DNA from: Petrosia ficiformis
Taxonomy: Eukaryota > Porifera > Demospongiae > Haplosclerida > Petrosiidae
Reading direction: 5' to 3'
Assembly (NCBI GenBank): GCA_947044365.1
Contig: OX345636.1
Coordinates: forward strand, 50,586,746-50,650,745
Length of the DNA: 64,000 nucleotides
Part shown: positions 22,564 through 33,525 of the stretch, piece after piece
Numbering within the stretch: the first letter of the stretch is position 1
Layout of the letters: every line of letters begins with the position of its first letter
Translations under genes and position numbers: made by a program
The notes under the pieces: model-generated
Database searches by the model: none
What the model was told of the DNA's origin: nothing
Seen by the model: only the letters and a program-made list of their open reading frames with translations

Positions 22564-23354
22564 GTACGTAACTCTGTATACACCTAAATCACACACAAAC
22601 ACATACATCACACATATATTTTTTAAATTCTTTTAATCTGAATAATTATAACCACAATACATGGTACCTCTGATGTCAATTAACACCAGTTTGTATAAAA
22701 TACAATAAACACTTGGAAAGTTAACCAAGCCTGAACAGCAAAATAAGCATAGATTCACCTTTATGAAGCACATGGTCACCTTTGGTGTAAGCACATGGCA
22801 TAAACACATATAAGCAACCTAGCTTAACCATACAACCATTTTTGTCAAGTCAGTTCAAGCAGCTGCAGCCAACACAATCACAGATGAATTCAAATGTACT
22901 ATCTGAGACAATGAGGTAAAATGTATTTGTACATTGTATTTGTACATTGTATATGTTGATAGTCAAACTGCATGTGTACATAATAATACCATGTGCAATG
23001 ATAAATAAACTCAAATACCGGACTCCAGAAGTGGAGTGGTCCCGCCCTTTCCGTAGCAAGCCATAAGTTGGGAGACTAAAGGGACCGAAACTTATGGTTC
23101 TGCAATGACCGGATTGTGGAGCTCCCCTGATGACCGGATATAAAATTAATTAATCCAAAAATCATAAGATACATGTAATGTACTGTTCAAGAAATATTAA
23201 CAATCAATGGAGAAAAATATTCCTTCTATCAACGTGTGAAGGCAGCTATAGAGTGGTCGGCTGTCTGTCTGTCAGAATACAGGCAATTGAAACCGTTGAC
23301 AGCAAGCACAGTAATCACGCTGCCTCTGTTTGTCAGCACATTCTCTTATTATCT

Positions 23355-23851
<497 letters not shown>

Positions 23852-24096
23852 ACACTGCATGCTTTTGACCAATAAAGTCCCAAATATAGGAAAGATCTGA
23901 ACCATGAGTGAAATACTGGGTCGTCTGACTAAAGCTCAGAGGAGAATCACCGTCTTCGTTTCTGTGACAGGACAGAAACTTTACACTGTTGGTGTTGGAA
24001 TTGTGCACTACCTGCCTCAGTGGTTCAGCTAGCTTGCCCTTTCCACCCAACACGTAAATACACACTAACACACACACACACACTCACACACACATA

Positions 24097-25902
24097 ATCA
24101 ACTCACTCAGTAACGTACATGTAATGCTTTCTTCATTCAATCTTATCCACTGTAAAATTAATATGAAAATTTTAAAGTTATGAAATACTCATAATTACAC
24201 TTGTACATACATTATTATTATTATTAAGATTACATGTTTGACCCTATGTACTATAGCAAGGATTTAACAATTAGTTGTATGGTTGTTCAGATTATTATGT
24301 GCTAATGCAGGCATTGCCGTAACTACTAACTGATTATTTATAGGTCTACTCATATTTTAACCAACAACCACTGATGACAAATTGACAATAATTAATTAGT
24401 AAAATATTATTGACAAGTTTATTAATTGACCATCATAACTGCTGATGAACAAAATTTATTACAGTGTAAATGATATGTGCTGACTTGATACGATGGATTG
24501 TAATATTATTCATACACAATAACAAAGAAGATCTCTTGATACATTAGTGGACAATTGGACTACATGTATATTCACCGGTAAATAAACAAGGGTGTGCCAC
24601 TGAAAGTACACATTATTCATCTCTAGTTGAACAAGGATGGGGTGACTAAACCTAATTCCTACTGTATTTATCAGCAATGCAAGCCAACACACTAATGTAT
24701 GTGACAGTGTGGTGTAACAAATAATATTTATGCTGACAGAATATCACCTGACCATGAGCCAATCACAATGTCAATCTGGTGATTGTAATTTAATCTGGCA
24801 ATGCAAATAAATGAATGTATATGCCATTTCATTCAAGGTCAGGTGATGCACTGAGTTCATCCTTTACTTTATTTGTACCCTTTAACCAATAAGAATTATT
24901 TATACATTAAGAAAATAGACTAACACACGCACACAGATGGTTTATATACCTAACTCTGTTTATGCCTAAATTAACAGTGAATTGCCTATTGTTTTGATGT
25001 ATGTGTAGACCTGTCACTAGACCGATGAATATCTCATAGATGATGTATTCCGTTTATATTGAAGATTTATTATTAAATCATTGTTTTATTTGTGAACTAT
25101 AATTTGTGGTATATATGTTAAAATATAGGAAGATTTAAATACTATCTCTAGTTTCTACTCGTTAATAATTATATATATTAACTACACATTAAAACTATAG
25201 TTTGTGGATATTACACATACATTACTCACAATGTGTAGGAATGAGTCCCTCTAGTTACTCACAATCAGAGGTTTTTAATAGGTTTTGAAGCATGGGCCAA
25301 ATTGGCTCAACAATGATTAGTGTGTGCACCCTTGGGAATACATCTTGAGCCAATTAACAGTTAGTCCCTGCTAGTGACAATATAATCAAAACAAACTGTG
25401 CTATTGCCCAAAGAGAGAACTGTGCAGTGCCAAATAAGAAGCTGTAAGTTGATGTTAACAAGGAAAAACCACGTGTATATCAGTTGCATCGGAGCACTGA
25501 ATGGAAACCAAAACCAATAAAAGCGAAATTGTGCTGATAAGCCAATAATCGATACACCGATACATTATCAGTGCAACACTAATATATATATTATGTGTGT
25601 GTGTGTGTGTGCGGGTGTGACGGAACATAATTACTGAATATGACTTACCTTCTATAACTCCATGAATTTCATGCAACCTATTCTAAATTACTCTGCAATA
25701 TGTCCAAAAATAGATAACTCGGTAATCATTTCTGTGTGATGGAATTAAATGAGTAAAGTCATCAAAAAGGACATAAATTATAACTTACTGTCAAGGGATT
25801 TGTTGGACGACATGTTTACTCAACCACACCTACTTCATCATCACTATACTAGTACTAGTAATTGAGTACAGTTTCGTCCCCAGCCGCAATTCCACAGAAG
25901 CA
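24097..25902. other. Non-coding, no gene seen
   Basis: AT-rich, with a (GT)n tract near 25595-25612. ccatgagccaatcac...ctggtgattg near 24755 echoes 20014-20050, suggesting another worn repeat. No exon is convincing. Confidence 0.45.
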
Positions 25903-26168
25903 TCAAACGTGTCGCACACTTTCTTCACTTTTGTCTGTTTGTGTAGTAGCATCATGAACACTACCAAAGTTGTCAGAATACATTCCACGAAGCATTTTAT
26001 TGATTTCCTCAGTCAACAAGGATAAAGCCTCTCTACTTTTAGATATCTTGTCCAATTTTGAATAAGAGTCCTGTATCAACGAACAGAAGATGCTGTGATG
26101 GGATACAAAATGCGTCTTCCTGAACCAGCAGCTACAGCAGATCCACACACACAACAATCATCTGCCAT
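25903..26168 (-). pseudogene. Cys-rich N-terminal coding fragment, frameshifted
   Basis: An AAAATGG context starts a minus-strand frame at 26168: MADDCCVCGSAVAAGSGRRI, then LYPITASSVR and a stop. A one-base shift continues it as SLIQDSYSKLDKISKSREAL, SLLTEEINKMLRGMYSDN and TTQTDKSEESVRHV, stopping at 25903. The start, the CX2C pair followed by GxGRRxLYP and the helical, charged second half look like a real first exon. No zinc-binding partners for the Cys pair are present and no following exon was found. Function unknown; it may be the surviving 5' end of a gene. Confidence 0.4.
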
Positions 26169-26224
26169 TTTCATAATACCTCCAATCACATGATTACCTT
26201 GTGACTACACGTCATCCTGCCCCA

Positions 26225-26450
26225 AAATATTGGACACTGTTGCCAGACGCTCTCCCGAGTTTCGAGGGGGTGCGGCTAGGGACGAAACTAACTTGAGTAC
26301 TCGACTCCTGCTGTCTGGAAACAGTACTTATGTAGGGTTATGTATAGCATCCCAAACTTGTTTGCATGCTTTTTGGGTTTTGACGTTCATAAATCTTGTT
26401 TCATTTTTATTGAAAATGTTTTCTTATATAAAAACAGAGAAAACGTCATT
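26225..26450 (+). repeat. Diverged copy of the foldback arm
   Basis: acttatgtagggttat, tttttgggttttga and ttttattgaaaatgtttt match the foldback arm at 28034-28174 in the same orientation. The open frame through it is not credible as a gene. Confidence 0.6.
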
Positions 26451-27171
26451 CCGGGGGCGCGCTCGGTCAATTAATGAGTGAAAGAACGAGAGTTCAAGCT
26501 GCAAACCAGCAAGATCTATACGCACGGAAACTGTATAAAGATAATGTACGAATCTTTAAAAAGTAGTTGTTGAGTTTCAGATATGAGGAAGTCATCATTT
26601 ATAACCTTTGGGAGATTACTTCATGCAGTAATCAGTTTTGGACTGCAGTTACACTTACTTCTTCAGATTTTGAAATGTAGAGCAGTGGATGAAATAAGTG
26701 TTTGGACAAATTGACTGAATAAGTTAGGTTTTGCTCTTCCATTTTAAATTTTGTTTTGACATGATCTTTTTAACTTGAAGTTGAAAAAATAATAATACAT
26801 TTCATTCTGAATGTATGAGTACTACAATAATATTTAATTAATAATTATAACAACTTAATAGACCATGTCAAGTACAAGGCAATACATTTTCCATTCACTG
26901 ATTCCAGTCATCAAGTAAGATAATACTATTCTCTTCATCATTGTTTGTGGTTAAGCACTCTATACTTACTGCAAACTTGACATTTCAGCTTTGTTACAAC
27001 CTTTGCTCCAGCTTCGGTCATAGTCTCACAGTCCAGCCACGTGATGGTCTGACACTCTCAGTCACACTATTACCCAATGTTTGTATCATGTTTTTCTTCT
27101 CTTCATCTGCTGCCCTTCCTCAGAAACTGAGATCCTGTTTCATCCACTGTAGAGACACCATAAAGCAATTA

Positions 27172-27203
<32 letters not shown>

Positions 27204-27848
27204 ATTATATATATATATATAATTATATATATATATATTATATATAGGGATACTTTTTTTCCTGACTACTCATGATATCTTCAGATTTTAAACGCTTGTT
27301 TCTGTTTACAGTTTAAAGCTATGCTTTTAAACTCACTGATACGTTGGACAAGGTTGATTCCTATCCAATGGCTAACATATCCAGCCAGGATCAATCTTTT
27401 CAGCGCGGCAGGAGCTAGACTGTAGCGATTCGTCAGGAGCTAGACTGTAGCACTTTCAGTTTTGCAACAGAGACATTATATATAGCATATAATGTGTGAG
27501 GTGTGGCTTACGAGGGGTGCGGTCACTTTAATTTAGGGCCGGCTATACGCAATAATAGATTATCTCTTGCGTCAAATTTTTATACGCAGAATTATGTTTG
27601 CATTCAGTGGGTAAACTGATTGACCATTTGTTATAGTTTGGTAAACTAATTTAAATTTACAACTCACAAATTTTTAATTTATAAAGTAGCAAGTGTATAT
27701 ATAGTAAAAAAGCATCCCTATGATTGCTTTGTGGTGTCCAGCATACAGTAAACTTTATCATGCCTGAAACAAAACAGCCTATTATAGTTATTATTTTGAT
27801 TATTAACTCTGTTTACCTTTTAAAGACCCTTGTAGAACTTTAGAAATA
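26451..27848. other. Non-coding with AT tract and dispersed repeat
   Basis: A (TA)n/AATTATAT tract lies at 27170-27246. 27714-27850 matches 39010-39160 (gattgctttgtgg, acaacagcctatta, cttgtagaact). Direct repeat cgtcaggagctagactgtag-like words occur near 27410-27450. No gene supported. Confidence 0.5.
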
Positions 27849-28174
27849 CAAGAATAATAAAAAAGATTTTCAATAAAAGTGAAAGAAGATGTAGGGATGT
27901 CAAAACCCAAAAAGCAGGCAAACAAGGTTGGGAAGCTAACATAGGATCCAAAATTAAACAAACCACTTCCATATAACCCTACATAAGTACTTACACCGCT
28001 CTAAAACAAAATACAAAGAGCTGCAAATGTTATTACTTATGTAGGGTTATATGGAAGTGGTTTGTTTAATTTTGGATCCTATGTTAGCTTCCCAACCTTG
28101 TTTGCCTGCTTTTTGGGTTTTGACATCCCTACATCTTCTTTCACTTTTATTGAAAATGTTTTTTATTATTCTTG
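27849..28174. repeat. Near-perfect 141-bp foldback
   Basis: The left arm 27849-27989 and the right arm 28034-28174 are reverse complements with one mismatch seen over 141 bp, separated by 44 bp. Diverged single arms occur at 26325-26440 and 35394-35510, so the arm belongs to a dispersed family. Confidence 0.95.
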
Positions 28175-28610
28175 TTTTCATTGTTTTTTTTTCTGAATGA
28201 TGTGATTATTTTTTTTGTAGAATGCAGAAATACTATATAATATCATTATGAAATCATGCAATCATTAAAATTTGTTCATCAATGAAGGTCAGTCTTTTGT
28301 ATTTATGTGTTGATTATCATTTTATTTCACTTACAGAACTGTCTGCAGTACTACAAGAAGTAGTGTCAGTCACTGTGTCAACCATTCAGTATTCCAATGT
28401 TTATTATAGTATACAATATATTATACAATTGCTTTAATATTAATAATCATTATAATAAGAATGTATTTGCTTATTACGATTCTGAGCACTTTCACTTCCA
28501 TGTTCTGAGTATACAAATGCGCATGCGTAATTAAATTCCACTTAGGAAAATGGCGTCCAATTTCGAGATCAAATCTTTGTAGTCGTTGAGACTGTCTTCT
28601 TTAATAGTAT

Positions 28611-28878
28611 CTGAAGATATCATCTCGATACTTTAAGACCAGAATTTTACTATAAATGCAACTGGAATGGTGCTAAAATCATTATGATATTTCAACAAAC
28701 AAAAAAATGATTTGTCTGGAAAATAATCAGAGAGTACGATAGTATATATACTATTCTATCTATAAAGTTTATATCATCTCGATACTTGTACATCAGAATT
28801 TTACAACGAATGCGATTGGAATGGTGATAGAATCATTGTGATAGTTCAACAAACAAAAAAATGATTTGCTTACTGTAA
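28611..28878. repeat. Direct duplication of about 115 bp
   Basis: 28611-28725 and 28765-28878 share atcatctcgatact, cagaattttac, tggaatggtg and ttcaacaaacaaaaaaatga. Flanking sequence to 29400 holds no supported gene. Confidence 0.85.
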
Positions 28879-29479
28879 GGAAGTCAGATATGGGGCATAA
28901 GTCCAAAGATGTAGCTAATAGAGAAAGTTCTTGTTATGTTTAAAGAAGATTTCCGGTAAATTCTAGTATATATAAATTGTGTCTTGGGTGAACTAGGTTT
29001 TTTTCCTTTCGAATTGTCTGCTAAATGGAATGTTGTGAAATATTGGTATCGTTTGGCTAATATAAAGGCTCCGCCCTTGGCTATTGACGCACGGAAATTG
29101 TCAATGAGGCTTTTTCATGATGACCAGCATTCTTTGTCTTAGGCCTGTCATGTCTGCCCAGTTATCAAAGAACTTGAGAAAATCAGTTCTACAGACTTCG
29201 TATGGCTAGCCATGTCGGAATCGCGAATCATAAACTATACGAATTGTCTTATTAAGTTCCATGCTTTAAGCACAGGAATTCCTAAGACCACAAGGAGTTT
29301 ACAATATACTTGAAGATAAGTACATACTATGTAAACAATTATAATAATACACTTCAATTAAACAATAACTATTATTATAATACTCTGCAATTAAAATATA
29401 TATTATTCTCCATCTCTACTAATGCTGCCATCTGATTTTGAATTGCTGCTTTCTTTCTATGATAACTTATCTGATTCTC

Positions 29480-29827
29480 CTCCAAAATGAACTCCTATGT
29501 ATTCTCCTTGTATCTAAATCCTATTTTTCTCATAAAACACGTGTACAGTACGACAAATAGCATCAGTAACAAAAGCATCAATGTTCTCTCCTAGCTTTCC
29601 TTATATCTCTTATTTGGTGATGTAAAAGAACTTCCATCCAGCTTTCTTATCTTCAGTAGGACACGGTTGACAGTGCGCTCTGAGAATCCAGTGGCTTCAG
29701 CAGTTTTCTTGCATAACTTTGGTGTAGTGGACTTCTGTTTCCTACTTTGCTGATCAAAATAGTCATGTACAATGCAAACAATAGTCTTCGAGGCGCTCTT
29801 AACTCGTTTTCTCTTTAGCATTGTCAA
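29480..29827 (-). pseudogene. Helix-turn-helix transposase N-terminal remnant
   Basis: The minus strand starts MTMLKRKRVKSASKTIVCIV, continues VHDYFDQQSRKQK and KKTAEATGFSERTVNRVLLK (a helix-turn-helix), then a FTSPNKRYK linker and a stop at 29591. Another frame continues NIDAFVTDAICRTVHVFYEK. This matches the N-terminus of a widespread invertebrate transposase-like family with the order HTH, then 'FSSPGKKRK', then 'DDFDxxxIRRTVxxFY'. The DDE core is missing. A still more decayed relative may lie at 39390-39590 on the minus strand (LLEAAGFSDTILSL). Confidence 0.5.
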
Positions 29828-31750
29828 TTCTCAGCAGCCAAGACACGAGGGTATACACGATGAAAGTACAGCCTCACGCGAGAAACCACAAAAACGTAAT
29901 AATTTTACATTCCAATTTTACATGATGTGGCTCAGCATCAGGTTCTTTGCAACTTTCTGGACCTCCTGCAGCAATCTAACAGGTCACCTCAACCTTGCTT
30001 ACTGATTATTGCAAGCACAGCATCTACTCATGATCAAGTCTGCAGGTGAACACACTTTTTTATTTATTCTCCCAACATCCTTTTCCCTCTCACTAGAAAC
30101 TAGCATGCACACATCATGCCAAAGAATTGCAAAATCACCTATTTTGTATGTGAAACCATCATGATCAATAAAGAAAGAAGAGCCATGAATGGAAGATTGA
30201 GGAACATTTTAAACATTGTAGCCATAAATGTATCAAAGTTCTCCCTTGATTATCAGTCCCTTGTTCAGGAAGAAATGATGATCTTCTATGTTGAACAGTC
30301 GAGCCTAGAGAAAGCAATCAGTCTCTTCTGCTTAGTGGTAAGTATGCAATGGAACCTCCCTATTCTGGACACCATTGTGACCAAGTAAAGATGTGTCCTC
30401 GTTTTGGGGAGCTTGGATTACAGAGGTTCCACTGTATTATCAAATTCTTTTACTTCACAGATATCTCTCAGGTTATGTTCTTCTCAGCTGTGGTAATATC
30501 ATCAGAGTCGACAGATGCATCCAAGCCTTGGGCTATCACTAAATTCATAAGAGGAAGTGATGCTTGAAATGAAGACTAGACTTTCAGTCTTAGGGCTCGG
30601 AAGGCGAACAGTATAAGTGGGAAATTAATGTCTGATGTGATCGCTGCACAGATAGTGTTCTCCATGAATTGTGATGAGAATATTGGTATCCTCAAAGATA
30701 AAGATAGCTCTCTACTCAAACTCAGGCTTGACTACTACATCTGCTTTTGGAAAGTACCTTGCAGGCATATTTTTTTGGGCCCAGGGAAGAAAGGCAACCC
30801 TGAACTATATCCTGTGGCAATATCAGCATACCATACATGCATGCATGCCTATTTAATTTCTGGATGACAGTGATTAAGCTTTGTAAGAGGGGAATAACTA
30901 AAGCATACATTATCATAAATATAGAACCATCTTGTGCAGTTCTTACTTTATTTTACTAGCTGTTAAAGGATCCCTGTACTTCGCAACCTCTCACCTGTCC
31001 AGTGCAAACTGCAATTGACCTGCAGCATACATGCATATACATCTTCAATATCCGGAGATAGTATCCACAAAACAGATTTGGCAATAATAATATTATCACA
31101 AATGCTTATATGTTCCATATGCACTAATTAAGATGAATTAGTTGACACGCAACAAAAGCTATGGTTTAACAAGAGGAACATAGCTCTCTTGAAGCTGACT
31201 TAATTGTAAAATAAGCATCACAGATGCTGCATGCTGAGGTGACATGTAGACTTGACAAACCGACATTTTTTGAATGAAGGATTTAAACTATCAAAATGAT
31301 TGGGTTAGTATCTTGCTGATCTGTAGGAAGAAATGTAGGGGGTATTGATGTGGATATACTGGAAGGACGCTTACCTCCTGGGATGTCACAAATGAGCACT
31401 CAACTGTACTTGTTTTAGGTTTAAATTTTATCATATATATATTCATTGTTTTCCAATATATGTGGTTCTGGATAGGGTTCTATAGTTAGATGAAAGTTTA
31501 CATCTAAGATATTTCTGGATACATGCATTGATCTCCATGCACTTGCTACAGTGCCTCCAAATCCCCACTGGGCCATATGTTGAGACGTGTTTGCAAGTGC
31601 TTGCATTATCTTTACTCCACCCAAATTAGTCTGCCTCCACCCAGTACAAAGACCCTAGCCTCATCGATTGGAATGATTCCAAAACTGCCAACGACGCAGC
31701 AATTTTTGTAGACTATTCCCTGCTGTCTTACCTGCTTTGGAGATTCAAAA
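29828..31750. other. Non-coding, apart from one small MITE
   Basis: Short open frames at 30116-30388 and 30628-30867 have no recognisable domains and run through repeats. No gene supported. The region ends at the in-frame stop (31709) before the gene at 31751. Confidence 0.4.
30347..30434. mobile_element. 88-bp pogo/Tigger-type MITE
   Basis: The ends are CAATGGAACCTCCCTATT and ATTACAGAGGTTCCACTG, an inverted pair of the form CAGTGGAACCTCTGTAAT seen in Tc1/mariner-pogo MITEs of many animals; TA follows the right end. Confidence 0.65.
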
Positions 31751-32113
31751 ATGGGAAACAATACTAGTAAAAGATGCAGTCACTGTAACGAAGAACTCAA
31801 AACTACTAGGGAAGAACGTTCGTTGTTGTGCTTTCAGTGTAGCAGAAAGGTGTTAACGGAAAAGGAGAAAACCAAACAAGAACAGGAGAAAACCAAACAA
31901 GAACAGGAGAAAACCAAACAAGAACAGGAGAAAACTAGACGACTTGAGAAGAAGACAAATTATAATGCAGAGCTGACGGCAAACCATTACCAAACGGTGC
32001 AACTTATAGCGACGAATGCTGCCAAAATTAGCAATGGCCAAGAAAGAAAGGAATATCTACACGAGACATTACGAGTGTTGTCACCGGTCCAACTGTCTAT
32101 CCAAGAGAAGTAA
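31751..32113 (+). CDS. Small zinc-ribbon, coiled-coil protein with N-myristoylation motif
   Basis: A complete 120-residue frame; an in-frame TAG at 31709 lies upstream and ATG 31751 is the first Met after it. The N-terminus MGNNTSKR fits the N-myristoyl-transferase rule (Gly2, Ser6). Residues 9-30 carry CX2C-X14-CX2C (CSHC ... CFQC), a zinc-ribbon-like pair. Residues about 36-66 are a Lys/Glu/Gln coiled coil made by three copies of the 21-bp unit encoding EKTKQEQ. The C-terminal half (ELTANHYQTVQLIATNAAKI) looks helical. An AATAAA follows 140 bp after the stop. Single exon, base use less AT-biased than its surroundings. It is likely membrane-associated through the lipid; the function is unknown and no family is recognised. 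Confidence 0.7.
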   Translation: MGNNTSKRCSHCNEELKTTREERSLLCFQCSRKVLTEKEKTKQEQEKTKQEQEKTKQEQEKTRRLEKKTNYNAELTANHYQTVQLIATNAAKISNGQERKEYLHETLRVLSPVQLSIQEK

Positions 32114-32252
32114 TACTGCATGGGAATGCTGCGATTTTTATTTCGTTTACTGCGTTCATTTTTTAAGTAGTTTTTAAGTTGATTGGTTGTTTGTTTCTTT
32201 CGTTTTTGTTTCTGTGTTTTTCTTGTTTTGTTTTGGACTGGAAGATTTATAT

Positions 32253-32258
32253 AATAAA
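32253..32258 (+). terminator. Poly(A) signal AATAAA
   Basis: Canonical hexamer 140 bp downstream of the stop of the gene at 31751, just before an AT-repeat tract. Confidence 0.6.
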
Positions 32259-32299
32259 GAATTATATATAATTATAAGCTATACATAATAGTTGGACCT

Positions 32300-32316
32300 A
32301 AAATATATATATATAT

Positions 32317-32369
<53 letters not shown>

Positions 32370-32415
32370 TATATTATATATATTATATATTATACTATAT
32401 ACTATACTATATTAT

Positions 32416-32465
<50 letters not shown>

Positions 32466-32520
32466 AATATAGTATAGTATATAGTATAATATATAATATA
32501 TATAATATATAATTATATTT
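32300..32520. repeat. AT-rich palindrome with perfect 53-bp arms
   Basis: 32365-32417 and 32462-32514 are exact reverse complements over 53 bp, around a loop of (AC)n(AT)n. The arms are not simple AT: they contain actatatactatactatatt. Long (TA)n lies on the left. Confidence 0.9.
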
Positions 32521-32729
32521 ATGATTATATAATTACTATAATAACTGTAATAATTATTAACCAGTTTATCTTCCGACCACCGCTGAAGTCTAAGAGTTCC
32601 TTATTGCTTGTTCATTACATGTGGATCTTTCGATTGGTGCTACCTATTATTATCTTGCTGCTAAAAAAAAGGTGATTTCTATATTTCTCAGTAAAAGGTG
32701 AGTTATTATCATTATATTATGTATATATA

Positions 32730-32735
32730 TATATG

Positions 32736-32800
<65 letters not shown>
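32730..32800. repeat. (TA)n microsatellite
   Basis: Long TA run directly left of the hairpin MITE at 32806. Confidence 0.9.
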
Positions 32801-32801
<1 letters not shown>

Positions 32802-32805
32802 ATAT

Positions 32806-32945
32806 ATATACCATGGCTTCGTGGGATATATGGCGAATATAAGACCCGAGCACCGAGATATTGGCCCAAGGCGAAGCCGAGGGCCAATATCGAGGTGTGA
32901 GGGTTTTATATTCGGCATATATACCGAGAAGCCTTGGTACATATA
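32806..32945. mobile_element. Hairpin MITE with GC-rich centre
   Basis: Imperfect arms of about 66 bp (ccatggcttc...atattggccc and gggccaatat...gaagccttgg) pair around a ggcgaagcc centre. A partial copy lies at 37945-38010 (ccattgctttgaggtg, acgaatataagacc). TATA flanks both ends. Confidence 0.75.
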
Positions 32946-33179
32946 ATACATTCTGTAGCTAACAGAAACATCAAAGAAGAACAGGACAATGGACACGAGT
33001 AACAGGTTGACACAACTTACACTTTCAGCGATATGGGGCAATCAAACGAATAGTTCCTGGGAGAAACGCCCATCTATTGGTTCTTTTTTTAAGAGACAAA
33101 GAGAGCTTCTTTTCTGTGTTTACTTGTCGAACACGCTTCCTAGCCTTCATTCTCTAGCTCTTCGATGACTGCGCATGTG

Positions 33180-33360
33180 CAAAACCATGACGTCATACCA
33201 GGGATGATATACGGCATATATCCCTGCTGTACTTGTGAACGTACTTTGATGTGGTTGTGTAACTTCCCGGCGGTTGTATAACTGCCCTGTGGTCGGGGAT
33301 ATATGCCATATATACACCCCGTCGGCTCTTTGATGTGTCTGTTAACTATGGTATATATAT
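33180..33360. repeat. Short inverted element gatatacggcatatatccc
   Basis: Left agggatgatatacggcatat and right ggggatatatgccatatat are related inverted words around a GC-richer centre; probably a worn MITE of the hairpin class. Confidence 0.4.
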
Positions 33361-33384
33361 ATATATAATATATTATATATATAT

Positions 33385-33525
33385 ATATATTCAGTATATA
33401 GGACCTATTAGCATACTATATACAATATATTGTATGATGGTGACATCTCCTGCATAGTGTGCACATGGAAGGTCTATATAGGGCTCACCACATCAAAGGG
33501 ATGATGTCACCATCATACTATATAT
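33385..33525. mobile_element. MITE with tgatggtgacatc arms
   Basis: 33433-33447 (tatgatggtgacatc) and 33504-33518 (gatgtcaccatcata) pair exactly. The outer part, cagtatataggacctattag, recurs inverted near 37850, where it flanks the THAP/DDE_4 element. Confidence 0.6.

Noticed and set aside
26230..26481. 83-codon open frame on the plus strand
   Set aside because: It runs through a diverged foldback-arm repeat and has no protein-like pattern.
30116..30867. Several 60-90-codon open frames
   Set aside because: No domains, one crosses a MITE, and no splice or start context supports them.
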